A stretch of DNA of 53,312 bases, from assembly GCA_947479085.1 (NCBI GenBank), contig CANJYB010000028.1, positions 1 to 53,312 of the forward strand. Direction: 5' to 3'. Numbering within the stretch: position 1 is the stretch's first letter; each line of letters begins with the position of its first letter. A program made the position numbers and the translations under genes. The notes under the pieces are model-generated. The model worked only from the letters and a program-made list of their open reading frames with translations, did no database searches and was not told the origin of the DNA. Source of the stretch: Bacteroidota bacterium (GTDB lineage Bacteria > Bacteroidota > Bacteroidia > 2-12-FULL-35-15). Below are positions 42,710 through 51,228 of the stretch, in pieces.

Positions 42710-43972
42710 TTATTTAAACGCTTTTATCAATGAAAGGTAACCTCCCAAACCGGAAGCTTTGTTTTGTGCTATATAGCCTTCCAGGTTATTGCTGCCGGCA
42801 TATACCATAAAACCATTACCAAAGTTAGCAAAAACTCCTAAGCCATAGTTATATTTTCCATACCCCCCGTAGCCAAATGTGGTGGAAACCATAAAATGTT
42901 TGTTGATGGTAATTCCGGCTTTTACATATATCATAAAATTATAGTTGGCATTGTAAATATACTTTACACCTTCAGTAAGGCGGAAATGTTTGTTGAATTC
43001 GGTTTCGTAGGTTATGTTTAATGTGGCAGGCAGAGTAATGGATACACCTTGTTTCTTAAAGGGTGCTATCCTGTTCTGCACACTGTCGGTAGTGGTATGG
43101 CCAAAGGTGGAATCCTGTATGTCGTAAATACTGTTGATACGGAAGCCGGTATAATGAAAAAGTGAATCCTGTTTGAGATATAGCGATTGTTTATTAAAAC
43201 GGATAACTCCTATATCAGCCACTGAAACTGCAATTTTCGATTTAAAATGCCGGGTTTTTAAGGGAGCTTCAAAATAGACATCTATGCTGGCTCCGTAACC
43301 GTTAAATGCAGTAAGGCCTGTATGTGCAGTGTCCGACTGAGCTACCTGCATCTGTGTATCAAAATTAATGTATTGCCCGTCTTCGCTGGTAAACAGTTCT
43401 GCTTTTTTGGCAAGTATGGAACCGAATTGCTGGCCTTTTAAAAACGAAACCCCTATTCCCCAGCGGGCTGCACTGTCTACCTTTGATGAAAAGAAACCAA
43501 TTTGCAATTGCTGGTAATGAAGGTAAGTAAGGTTGAAATCGTTCAATACAGCTGTTTTTCCTGCAAACTGCGAATTGCCATAAAATCCAAGTTTAAAAAA
43601 ATCGTCTGAATAACGGGTATCAAAATGTTCGCGGTCGCGCACACTGAAAAAGAAATTGACATCTTTTTTATGAAAAACAGAATCGAGCTTAACCGCCACA
43701 AATATCCCGAAATTGGCTTCGGCTCCTATGCGGTTTTTGTTCCGGGTACGGTCGAGCACGGAGTTTTTACTTTCTTTATCTATGTATTCTCCGTTATAAA
43801 ACTTCGAAAGAAACTTAGTGGTTAAAGCAGTGGAGTTGAAATTAAAATCACCGGTAATGCCTGTCCGGGAAGAAGAGGAATCAGAGATTTCATTGGTAAA
43901 TATGGCTGGTATCTGCGCAAATGAACTGCTGCAAATACAAAGTATAACGATTAAAAATAAAAATTTCTTCAC
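42710..43972 (-). CDS. DUF5723-family outer-membrane protein
   Basis: A 420-residue exported protein with a signal peptide (MKKFLFLIVILCICSSSFAQ) and a beta-rich body. It matches the DUF5723 family (LSKFYNGEYIDKESK, FSVRDREHFDTRYSDDFFKL, in part), whose members look like FadL/PorV-type barrels. The C-terminal strands (GGYGKYNYGLGVFANFGNGF, MVYAGSNNLEGYI) support a barrel. It lies 17 nt after the lipoprotein gene and 3 nt before fic. Confidence 0.8.
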   Translation of the reverse strand: MKKFLFLIVILCICSSSFAQIPAIFTNEISDSSSSRTGITGDFNFNSTALTTKFLSKFYNGEYIDKESKNSVLDRTRNKNRIGAEANFGIFVAVKLDSVFHKKDVNFFFSVRDREHFDTRYSDDFFKLGFYGNSQFAGKTAVLNDFNLTYLHYQQLQIGFFSSKVDSAARWGIGVSFLKGQQFGSILAKKAELFTSEDGQYINFDTQMQVAQSDTAHTGLTAFNGYGASIDVYFEAPLKTRHFKSKIAVSVADIGVIRFNKQSLYLKQDSLFHYTGFRINSIYDIQDSTFGHTTTDSVQNRIAPFKKQGVSITLPATLNITYETEFNKHFRLTEGVKYIYNANYNFMIYVKAGITINKHFMVSTTFGYGGYGKYNYGLGVFANFGNGFMVYAGSNNLEGYIAQNKASGLGGYLSLIKAFK

Positions 43973-43989
43973 AAATAAATTTAGTGTAA

Positions 43990-45585
43990 TTATAAATGAA
44001 CTGTATAATTAAAGTCTCCGACAATTTTTACATCAATGGAATAGTTGCTGTAAATTTTAACATAATGGGGCTGTGCGCTGGTATTGAATTTTACTTTCAG
44101 GGTCATTTTTTTAGTTGCGTATAACAGCGACATTTTACTTTCACTCATCGGTATCACCAGTTTGGTTAGTTTTTTACCCACTGCGCGGTAGTTGGCATCC
44201 AATGGTGCTTCATCAATGGTATTGACATAACCAAAAATAGAATCTGTTACCACATTCTGATCGTTTAACAGATATAGTTGTAATGAAGCATCAAACGGGA
44301 AACCATTATCAGCAAATAAAGTAATGGTTCCGCTGTGCACACTTTCCTCTCCTTCCGGGGCCGAAATGTTTAATCCAAGCGTATCCACCAGTGTAAGGTT
44401 AGTAGCAACCAGCGAAAGCGGAATTTCCATATTCAACTGTGCTTTTAAAAGTTTGTCGGAATAAATAAAATCGTTGGAGCCGGAAACATTGCCAAGCGGG
44501 TTGGTCATGATTTGCATATTGTAACCAAACTTATCCGGCAGGTTTTCTATCACTGGTTTAATGTTGGAGTTAGTGGTGTTCAATGGTAAATTAGCATAAG
44601 TAGGATAAACAACTGAATTGCTCTCCGAAGCTCTGTTAATATTAATAGGAACTCCAATAAGTGAAGGGGCATACAACGGGACAGTAATACCTGTTCGGGT
44701 ATTAATTGAACTAAGGTTATTGATGGTTACCCTTGCATCCAGCCCAATTGGGTTTTCAATTTTAAAATTAAAGTTTACATCCTCCAGGCTTAACGAACCC
44801 GAAACAATGCGGTTAAATAAAGTAAAATCGCTGGTAGCAGGGCCGATGTTAAAGGTGTTCTGACCAAAATATCCTTTGGCATAATAAGGAAAAAGACCGG
44901 AAAAAGTATTGTCTATAATCAGGCTATCTCCCGGATTAATTGTTACCGGATTGGCAGCATTAGGAGTTACTATTGCCTGCAGTGTGGTGTAAATAGTATT
45001 TACCATATTATGACTGGGACCGGTTAAATCTAATGTATAACCCGATAAATCATAATTCTGGGTGTAAATACCCGGTGTAGTGCCCACTGCAGCTGGAACA
45101 TCAATGTGAATACTAAATGGAACTCCATTAAGCTTTGCACTTGGTATGGTATAGTCAAACTGTGTTACTTCATGTATTTTACTTCGTATGGTGTAGTTTA
45201 CATGCCCGGCCTTAATGATAACTGTTCGCAGTTGAACACCCGGTAACTGATAGGTAGTGGACGAAACCGTGTAAGGAAGAATAGCGCCTCCGGGCTGCAC
45301 CGTTTGTGAGATAGGAAGACTATATGCCTGGTGAAGTGTAGTATCTTTAATATTAAAAAGTGTATCCATTGATAAACCATAAATATCATTTTCATAAACA
45401 ATCTTTAATGAACTATCTGCATTGATATGCAAAAAGGAATTGGATAATAAATTATTGATATTCATATTCGCATTTACCAACGGGGCTAAAATCTGAGTAT
45501 CCCACGATGGTTTGGTACCGTCTTTTCTACAGGAATATAAAAAAGTGATAACTATGATAGAAATCAGAAATGCTGTTTTTTTCAT
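43990..45585 (-). CDS. Large outer-envelope lipoprotein, unknown function
   Basis: This 531-residue protein starts at the ATG ending at 45585; an upstream start at 45642 would put 19 extra residues before the signal. The signal ends in a lipobox, VITFLYSC, so Cys is expected to be lipidated. The rest is beta-rich (repeated strands such as LSLEDVNFNFKIENPIGLDA, TLKVKFNTSAQPHYVKIYSN). I recognise no domain. It heads the minus-strand run lipoprotein, DUF5723, fic, T9SS protein; the first two may form an envelope complex. Confidence 0.72.
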   Translation of the reverse strand: MKKTAFLISIIVITFLYSCRKDGTKPSWDTQILAPLVNANMNINNLLSNSFLHINADSSLKIVYENDIYGLSMDTLFNIKDTTLHQAYSLPISQTVQPGGAILPYTVSSTTYQLPGVQLRTVIIKAGHVNYTIRSKIHEVTQFDYTIPSAKLNGVPFSIHIDVPAAVGTTPGIYTQNYDLSGYTLDLTGPSHNMVNTIYTTLQAIVTPNAANPVTINPGDSLIIDNTFSGLFPYYAKGYFGQNTFNIGPATSDFTLFNRIVSGSLSLEDVNFNFKIENPIGLDARVTINNLSSINTRTGITVPLYAPSLIGVPININRASESNSVVYPTYANLPLNTTNSNIKPVIENLPDKFGYNMQIMTNPLGNVSGSNDFIYSDKLLKAQLNMEIPLSLVATNLTLVDTLGLNISAPEGEESVHSGTITLFADNGFPFDASLQLYLLNDQNVVTDSIFGYVNTIDEAPLDANYRAVGKKLTKLVIPMSESKMSLLYATKKMTLKVKFNTSAQPHYVKIYSNYSIDVKIVGDFNYTVHL

Positions 45586-45705
45586 TAAGTAAAGCCCTGA
45601 TGGCTTATTTTTGTTTGGATAAAAATAGTAAATTAATTTCACGCAGTGAAAAAGAAATATTTAATAAATAATCTTTAAAAATTCTTACCGAACGAAATTA
45701 TAAAG

Positions 45706-45713
45706 TATTTTTG
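45706..45713 (+). promoter_or_regulatory. -7 promoter element for the membrane-protein pair
   Basis: TATTTTTG fits TAnnTTTG and lies 26 nt before the ATG at 45740. Confidence 0.5.
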
Positions 45714-45739
45714 TTCAATTAATTTTACGCTGAATTAAT

Positions 45740-46186
45740 ATGTTTAAAAGACAGTTTTTATTATCCTGGTTGTTTTCTTCCATTGGCATGTTTGTCTTGT
45801 CGTACCTATGGCATGGTTATGTCTTGTTGGATTTTGTCAATTATGGCGAACCATCCGGGTTAATTTTATTTTACAAAATTGTTATTTATCTTGTAATTGG
45901 TTTTGTAATTGCAAGCGTAGTCAGATTGAAAACTTTTGACAAACGCTTAAAATACCTTCCGGTGGTAAAGGGTTTGATTGTAGGATGTGTTTGTGGAATA
46001 TTGTTTTTTGCGCTTTCTACTTTTAAAGGCATTTCATTTAACGTTACACTCAACCACAAATATTTGTTGTTGAATTTTTTCTGGCAACTCTTTGAACAAA
46101 TGATGGGAGGTATTATTGTCGGGGTAGTTCATAATTTGGTTTTCGACCCAAGTATGATTGCTAAAGAAGAAGAAAATTTAAATTAA
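45740..46186 (+). CDS. Four-helix membrane protein, first of a duplicated pair
   Basis: A 148-residue protein with about four membrane helices (LLSWLFSSIGMFVLSYLWHG; IVIYLVIGFVIASVV; GLIVGCVCGILFFAL; a C-terminal amphipathic/hydrophobic segment MMGGIIVGVVHNLVF). Its paralogue follows 3 nt downstream. Shared features are SWxFSxxxMxxLxYxWHG near the N-terminus and FFWQLFEQMMGGIIV / LWQMLEQGLGGIVV near the C-terminus. I do not recognise the family. The WHG motif and the E-Q-x2-GG motif are candidate functional sites. Confidence 0.7.
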   Translation: MFKRQFLLSWLFSSIGMFVLSYLWHGYVLLDFVNYGEPSGLILFYKIVIYLVIGFVIASVVRLKTFDKRLKYLPVVKGLIVGCVCGILFFALSTFKGISFNVTLNHKYLLLNFFWQLFEQMMGGIIVGVVHNLVFDPSMIAKEEENLN

Positions 46187-46189
46187 TGT

Positions 46190-46618
46190 ATGTTTAGAAA
46201 ACGTTTTTTTGCATCCTGGATGTTTTCCGCAATAACTATGTTACTGCTGTTTTATATATGGCATGGTATTATTATATTCGATTTTGATGGTTTATCCTAT
46301 AACAAAAGGCAATTTATGCTGGTTGCCTCACTTGTTTATGTTTTGATTGGGTTCCTTGTTACAAAGGCATTCAATATTTCTTACTTTGTCAACAAATATA
46401 AAAAGAAAGCCATTACACGTGGTTTCAGGGCTGGGGCGTCAATTGGTTTTCTGCTATTTTTGATTTCCACAATTTGCGACTTTCCTTTTCATAGTGAATT
46501 TAATTTCAGACATCTGTTTTTTGATTCTTTGTGGCAAATGTTGGAACAGGGATTAGGAGGGATTGTGGTTGCGCTCACTCATATTTTTATATTTGAGCCT
46601 GAAATGATAGACGATTAA
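46190..46618 (+). CDS. Four-helix membrane protein, second of a duplicated pair
   Basis: This 142-residue paralogue of the preceding protein keeps the WHG and LEQGLGGIVV motifs and the same helix layout. The genes are 3 nt apart and probably translationally coupled. Sequence divergence between the two is considerable, so the duplication is old. Its end overlaps the convergent rarA gene by 4 bp. Confidence 0.7.
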   Translation: MFRKRFFASWMFSAITMLLLFYIWHGIIIFDFDGLSYNKRQFMLVASLVYVLIGFLVTKAFNISYFVNKYKKKAITRGFRAGASIGFLLFLISTICDFPFHSEFNFRHLFFDSLWQMLEQGLGGIVVALTHIFIFEPEMIDD

Positions 46619-47895
46619 TAATTGTATTTGGTTCCCCACAATTTTTTTAAATAGTCCCGCATTTCCTTTTCTCTTGCATTATTTCCCGGTTCGTAAAATT
46701 TCATTCCTTTTATTGCTTCGGGTAAATAATCCTGGGAGATAAAGTTATTATCGAAACTATGGGCGTATTTGTAATCTTCGCCATAACCTATTTCCTTCAT
46801 TAATTTGGTTGGAGCATTTCTTAAATGCAATGGGACAGGTAAAGCGCCACTGTTGGTAACAACTTCAATAGCTTCGTTTATAGCCATATAAGCTGCGTTA
46901 CTTTTTGCAGAAGCGGCCATGTAAGTTACTGCCTGAGATAATATAATTCTCGATTCGGGATAGCCAATTACATTCACTGCCTGGAAACAATTGTTGGCAA
47001 TAACCAATGCTGTAGGGTTAGCATTGCCTATATCTTCGGAAGCAAGTATTAGTAATCTGCGGGCAATGAACAAAGGGTCTTCACCACCTTCTATCATTCT
47101 TGCCAGCCAGTAAACGGCAGCATTAGGGTCGCTGCCACGAATGGACTTGATAAAAGCCGAAATAATATCGTAATGATTTTCTCCGGCTTTATCATAAATG
47201 GCTATGTTTTGCTGAACTATGGAACTTACTTTTTCATTCGTAATTTCTATATCCTCTCCGCCAATGGTATTCACCACCAACTCAAAAACATTCAGTAGTT
47301 TTCTTCCATCTCCTCCCGAAAGCCTTAATAATGCTTCATTTTCGGTGATGGTTATTTTTTTTGTTTTTAAAACGCTATCCGTTTTCATGGCCAGGTCGAG
47401 CATACCCAGCAGGTCATCTTTGTCCAGCGATTTTAAAATATACACCTGGCAACGGGAAAGAAGTGCGGAAATAACTTCAAACGAAGGGTTTTCGGTAGTG
47501 GCTCCAATAAGTGTAACAGTTCCTTTTTCCACAGCCCCAAGTAATGAATCCTGCTGTGACTTGCTGAAACGATGAATTTCATCAATAAAAAGGATAGGAT
47601 TGCTTTGCTGAAACATCCCGTTTCCTTTTGCTTTATCTATTACTTCCCTTATATCTTTTACTCCCGAATTGATTGCGCTCAATGCGTAAAAAGGTCGCTT
47701 GAGCTGATGTGCAATGATATTGGCTAAGGTAGTTTTGCCAACCCCAGGAGGCCCCCAAAGGATAATGGAAGGCAATAAGTTGGATGCAATAGCGTTGCGC
47801 AAAATAGCTCCTTCGCCCACAATGTGTTTCTGACCAATGTAGTTATCCAAACTGTTTGGACGCATTCTTTCCGCAAGAGGAGTGGAGCTTTGCAT
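46615..47895 (-). CDS. rarA: Replication-associated recombination protein A (MgsA/WRNIP1 family)
   Basis: A 426-residue AAA+ clamp-loader-like ATPase acting at stalled replication forks. It has the family N-terminus (TPLAERMRPNSLDNYIGQKHI), Walker [10 protein letters not shown] (48-56), Walker B ILFIDEIHRFSKSQQD (101-116) and sensor 1 TLIGATTENPSF, followed by the C-terminal tetramerisation domain (DPNAAVYWLARMIEGGEDP). I chose the ATG at 47895; the start at 47928 would overlap the upstream cytochrome gene by 28 bp and add non-conserved residues. Confidence 0.93.
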   Translation of the reverse strand: MQSSTPLAERMRPNSLDNYIGQKHIVGEGAILRNAIASNLLPSIILWGPPGVGKTTLANIIAHQLKRPFYALSAINSGVKDIREVIDKAKGNGMFQQSNPILFIDEIHRFSKSQQDSLLGAVEKGTVTLIGATTENPSFEVISALLSRCQVYILKSLDKDDLLGMLDLAMKTDSVLKTKKITITENEALLRLSGGDGRKLLNVFELVVNTIGGEDIEITNEKVSSIVQQNIAIYDKAGENHYDIISAFIKSIRGSDPNAAVYWLARMIEGGEDPLFIARRLLILASEDIGNANPTALVIANNCFQAVNVIGYPESRIILSQAVTYMAASAKSNAAYMAINEAIEVVTNSGALPVPLHLRNAPTKLMKEIGYGEDYKYAHSFDNNFISQDYLPEAIKGMKFYEPGNNAREKEMRDYLKKLWGTKYNY

Positions 47896-47900
47896 TCTTT

Positions 47901-48266
47901 TTAGTTCATGCCGGTAGCTACCCAGCATTCTATTTTTTTAATGGTAGCTGCATCCAGTTGAGCTGCATGGGCAGGCATTTTCGCAAAACCCGGAGACCAT
48001 TTTACAACACCAACTAAATCTCCGTTTTTCCCTGCTCTGTGAAGATCATCCATGTTGGTAAGGTTATAACCTCCTTTTCCGCCTTCACCATGACATTTGG
48101 TGCAGTTCTCTGTCATAATGCCTTTAATATCGAAGGCATAAGTAGGAGCAGGGCCACTGCAATCCATTTTCGGTTTGGTTGAAGTGGTTTCAGTTGGTTT
48201 GTTCGATTTACAGGCAGAAAACATCATTACTGCCATTCCGGATACGATTACGATTGTTTTTTTCAT
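47901..48266 (-). CDS. Small c-type cytochrome lipoprotein
   Basis: This 121-residue protein has a lipoprotein signal (lipobox MFSAC, Cys19), a Thr/Pro/Lys-rich linker and one haem-binding motif CTKCH (55-59). Met97 in FAKMPAH is the likely axial ligand. It should be a mono-haem electron carrier anchored in the envelope. It lies directly upstream of rarA (5 nt) on the same strand, with no functional link apparent. Confidence 0.88.
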   Translation of the reverse strand: MKKTIVIVSGMAVMMFSACKSNKPTETTSTKPKMDCSGPAPTYAFDIKGIMTENCTKCHGEGGKGGYNLTNMDDLHRAGKNGDLVGVVKWSPGFAKMPAHAAQLDAATIKKIECWVATGMN

Positions 48267-48290
48267 ATAATATATTGTTTAAGGTTTTAA

Positions 48291-48377
48291 AGTTTGTAGT
48301 TTGTAATTTGTTGCACTCTGTTCTGCTTACTGGTCACTATTCACTATTCACTATTCACTATTCGCTATTCACTATTC
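48291..48377 (-). repeat. Heptamer arrays over the 3' end of the acyltransferase gene
   Basis: Two types are present. AGTTTGT, AGTTTGT, AATTTGT occupy 48291-48311. Then ACTATTC x4, GCTATTC, ACTATTC run in register at 48336-48377. The second set overlaps the acyltransferase gene: its last four sense codons (GTG AAT AGT GAA) and stop TAG (48365-48367) are made of GAATAGT repeats. The rest of the 98-bp gap shows nothing else. Confidence 0.88.
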
Positions 48378-49246
48378 ACTGGTTTTTTATGTTTCCACCT
48401 TTTATGCGTCCATAGCCAGTATTCAGGTTTTTTAATAATGTCTTTTTCCAGTAAATGATTTATCTCTTCAATAATAAAGCCATAAGGAGTTTCCTGTGGT
48501 TGGTCCGTAACAAGCACCAGGTCCAGGCGATAATGTCCTCTTTTTACTTTATTGATGGTACCATAAATAACCGGATAATTATAATCTTTTGCAAATTTTT
48601 CCACCCCATATTGCATGCCTGTGTCCTGGTTCAGAAATTTCATCCAATAAGCAGATTTAGGGTTAGATGGCGACTGGTCGAACCCGAACACCATGCCTGT
48701 CAGTTTATCTTTATTGGTATCTGCATACCGTTTTGCAGCCTTGGTAGATAACATAATCAATCCGAAACGGCTGCGGGTTTTCTGCATTTTATCATCAAAA
48801 AACTTGTTGGACAAGGGGGTGTATAACCCCACGGCCTTATGTTTTATGCATTGGTCCATACCTACAGCCAGCAATTCCCAGTTATTATAATGCCCCCCGG
48901 CAAAAATCACCGAACGTTTATCATTATAATATTTATCAGATAGTTCGGGGTTGGATACTGTAAACCGCTTCCTTACCTGCCTTTCGGCGATGGTAAATGT
49001 TTTTACGCTCTCCACCACGATGTCGCAAAAGTGCTTATAAAATTTCTGGCATATTTCCTGCACTTCCTTTTCCGATTTTCCGGGAAACGAATTTCGGATA
49101 TTGTTCAATACTACTTTTTTGCGGTAACCGGTTACATAATAAAATATAAAGTACAGAAAATTGGAAAAGCCGTATAAAACAGGGAATGGTAGCAGGGATA
49201 TAGGAATGATAACAAGGTAATACAACAAGAGGTTGAACACAATCAT
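48365..49246 (-). CDS. Lipid A-type acyltransferase (LpxL/HtrB family)
   Basis: A 293-residue inner-membrane-associated acyltransferase. An N-terminal hydrophobic segment (residues 1-40) precedes the catalytic motif HYNNWE (119-124, H-x4-E) and FDQSP later in the sequence. The family adds secondary acyl chains to lipid A; in Bacteroidota relatives may act on other lipids. The C-terminal residues VNSE and the stop codon come from a heptamer repeat array, so the native C-terminus was probably altered by the array. Confidence 0.85.
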   Translation of the reverse strand: MIVFNLLLYYLVIIPISLLPFPVLYGFSNFLYFIFYYVTGYRKKVVLNNIRNSFPGKSEKEVQEICQKFYKHFCDIVVESVKTFTIAERQVRKRFTVSNPELSDKYYNDKRSVIFAGGHYNNWELLAVGMDQCIKHKAVGLYTPLSNKFFDDKMQKTRSRFGLIMLSTKAAKRYADTNKDKLTGMVFGFDQSPSNPKSAYWMKFLNQDTGMQYGVEKFAKDYNYPVIYGTINKVKRGHYRLDLVLVTDQPQETPYGFIIEEINHLLEKDIIKKPEYWLWTHKRWKHKKPVNSE

Positions 49247-49278
49247 AATAAAAATAGTTCCCTAAAAATTTTTTTTAA

Positions 49279-49286
49279 CAAAGATA
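49279..49286 (-). promoter_or_regulatory. -7 promoter element for the acyltransferase gene
   Basis: Minus-strand TATCTTTG is a full TAnnTTTG match, 32 nt before the ATG at 49246. Confidence 0.5.
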
Positions 49287-49361
49287 AAGGTATAGTTTTA
49301 CAAAGTCATTAAAAAAATTAAAAACAGTTAAATATATTAATCAAATAATAAATTATCAGCT

Positions 49362-49820
49362 ATGAAAAAAATTACTACTCTTCAATCCCTTGTATTGCTA
49401 TTATGTATGTTGGTTTCCGGACTTGCTTTTTCGCAGGGAGCCAAAAAGGTGGATAAAAATAAATTTATGGAAAACCGTAAATTTAAAGTTCAGTTTTACG
49501 AAATGAAAGCCACCGGCAGAGGCAAGGCAGTGGAAAGTACGGTAACTACCAAAGGAGGGAAAATAGAATCGGACCTGATGAAAGACAAACTTCAGATAGA
49601 AGAAGCCAATTTTACCGTTGTATTAGATTCTACTTATACCGAGGACGATACTCCCATGCACCTAGTAAAACTGCAGGCCTTTATTGAAAACAAAAAGGAT
49701 GAAACCATCTGGGAAGCTACCGTAATTAATTACGATATTGATGGCACTGTGGTTCAAAAGAAAGGCGGTGTGGATAAAAAGAAATTTGAATTTTCGGGTG
49801 CTGAAAAGCCTAAGAAATAA
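49362..49820 (+). CDS. Small exported protein, unknown function
   Basis: This 152-residue protein has a signal peptide (LVLLLCMLVSGLAFSQ) followed by a Lys/Glu-rich domain with alternating strands (RKFKVQFYEMKATGRGKAVE ... IWEATVINYDIDG), which could be a lipocalin-like or small beta-sandwich fold. No family recognised. It stands alone and is followed by a strong terminator. Confidence 0.72.
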   Translation: MKKITTLQSLVLLLCMLVSGLAFSQGAKKVDKNKFMENRKFKVQFYEMKATGRGKAVESTVTTKGGKIESDLMKDKLQIEEANFTVVLDSTYTEDDTPMHLVKLQAFIENKKDETIWEATVINYDIDGTVVQKKGGVDKKKFEFSGAEKPKK

Positions 49821-49838
49821 AAATATACTTACTTAAAT

Positions 49839-49873
49839 AAAAAGCCGTTCTTCTGATGGAAGAACGGCTTTTT
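49839..49873. terminator. Intrinsic terminator after the small exported protein
   Basis: AAAAAGCCGTTCTTC / GAAGAACGGCTTTTT form a 15-bp perfect stem with loop TGATG, flanked by A and T tracts. It can act in both directions. Confidence 0.9.
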
Positions 49874-49893
49874 TATTTAAGAGAAAAAAACTT

Positions 49894-50205
49894 TTAATTA
49901 ACAAACAAAATTTTAGAAGAACATTTTTGTGAACCATCTTCATTGGTGCAGAATACCATGTAAACTCCCGTACTTACTTTTTTATTCCTTCACAAACTTT
50001 TTTCTAACATTTCCTTTGTTTGTCTCTACTTATTAAAAGCAAATATCCCGCTCTTTGTGGTGCAATATACCTTACCATTTCCTTCTGCTACCGACACTCC
50101 GCTTTTATAAGAAAGATGGTCTGCCCATTGAAAAACAGGAACATTTTGCGACTGAATAAACAGGGAACTAAAAAGGATGGAGATAATTAGAATTGTTTTT
50201 TTCAT
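49894..50205 (-). pseudogene. Mosaic remnant: porZ-like N-terminus plus tails of T9SS-type proteins
   Basis: Three gene fragments lie end to end on the minus strand. (1) 50026-50205: an ATG and 59 codons with a signal peptide (TILIISILFSSLFIQSQ), then FQWADHLSYKSGVSVAEGNG and KVYCTTKSGIFAFNK, matching the start of PorZ-like two-component-regulator propellers, then TAG. (2) 49982-50026: ETNKGNVRKKFVKE and stop, in another frame, which looks like the last residues of a T9SS sorting domain. (3) 49894-49974: STGVYMVFCTNEDGSQKC and SSKILFVN then stop, in the same frame as (1), resembling another such tail, possibly PorZ's own. About 700 residues of a normal PorZ are missing. This accounts for most of the 394-bp gap at 49821-50214. 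Confidence 0.7.
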
Positions 50206-50214
50206 GGAAATAAA

Positions 50215-51171
50215 TCACTCCTTAATAAACTTCTTATTTATGCTTTGGGTAGCATTTTTAATGTTTATAAAATAAATACCACTTGGGTAATGGCTTACAT
50301 CTATGTTTATAACGGGTGTTTGTAATAATTCTATATATAAATTTTGTCCAAGCATATCTTTTATTTCAAGTACACTTTTTTGTCTTGTATTATTTTTTAT
50401 TTTTACTGTAAGTATATTTGAAGCAGGATTTGGAAACACTTCTATTTCCTCAGCTGTTGAGCCTGCCGAAACAACCCCCTGATTTGTACAATCTATCACA
50501 CTCACATCATCAATAAAATAATATGACTGATGATATAAACCATTTACTGTTGCAGTGTCAGTCAATAAATTAGAATAAAAGTTCCCAATAATCAGATATT
50601 TTTCTCCTCCATTAGCAATAAAATCTCCTGATACTAATGTCCATCCTACTGTATCACTAACAATCGAGGTGTCATTTATTTGAGGAGTAAAATTCAATGG
50701 ACTTAAACTTTGAACATAATGATGAGCATTCGAAAAGTACATTCCGAAATTATTACATACAACATTTGTTACATTCACACAATTAATATAAAAACTGCTA
50801 CAATATTTTTTCCCTGCAATTAAAGTGCTGTCTAATTGAATTTGTAAATATTCTCTAACGTCTTGTCCAGATGAAGTTGCAAAAAAAACTTCACCAGCAT
50901 ACCCATTACCTGAGTGAGGATTTTGATAACCCCACCAATTATTAGGAACCCAACCAGAAATAGAACCAATATTACAAGTATTATATGGGTCGGGGCTGCC
51001 ATCTGATGGACTATCCCATGGTGGCACTTCACCCGAATTAATTCCTCCAGCTCCTAAATTGCATGTTGTAATTGTTTCAAAGCTTGGATTTGGTACCAAA
51101 TTAACCTGAGCATTTAAAAATTTAAGCTGAGAAATGCTAATTAGAATAATAATAATAAGTGCTTTTTTCAT
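50215..51171 (-). CDS. T9SS-secreted protein with carbohydrate-binding-like domain
   Basis: This 318-residue protein has a signal peptide ending at LNAQ, then NLVPNPSFETITTCN and a jelly-roll-like domain (GWVPNNWWGYQNPHSGNGYA ... FIANGGEKYLIIGNFY ... YYFIDDVSVIDC) of the type found in many Bacteroidota secreted proteins. The tail (EIEVFPNPASNILTVKI ... SGIYFINIKNA ... KKFIKE) is a type A T9SS sorting domain. The partial gene at 1-522 probably encoded a similar protein. Confidence 0.85.
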   Translation of the reverse strand: MKKALIIIILISISQLKFLNAQVNLVPNPSFETITTCNLGAGGINSGEVPPWDSPSDGSPDPYNTCNIGSISGWVPNNWWGYQNPHSGNGYAGEVFFATSSGQDVREYLQIQLDSTLIAGKKYCSSFYINCVNVTNVVCNNFGMYFSNAHHYVQSLSPLNFTPQINDTSIVSDTVGWTLVSGDFIANGGEKYLIIGNFYSNLLTDTATVNGLYHQSYYFIDDVSVIDCTNQGVVSAGSTAEEIEVFPNPASNILTVKIKNNTRQKSVLEIKDMLGQNLYIELLQTPVINIDVSHYPSGIYFINIKNATQSINKKFIKE

Positions 51172-51178
51172 AATACAA

Positions 51179-51222
51179 AATTAAGCACTTTATCTTAGGT
51201 TCACAAGATAAAGTGCTTAATT
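51179..51222 (-). terminator. Perfect 18-bp hairpin downstream of the beta-helix T9SS gene
   Basis: AATTAAGCACTTTATCTT and its complement are separated by 8 nt. It lies just after the stop of the gene ending at 51229 and just upstream of the 51171 start, so it may separate the two transcripts. The T run is weak. Confidence 0.75.
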
Positions 51223-51228
51223 TAATTG

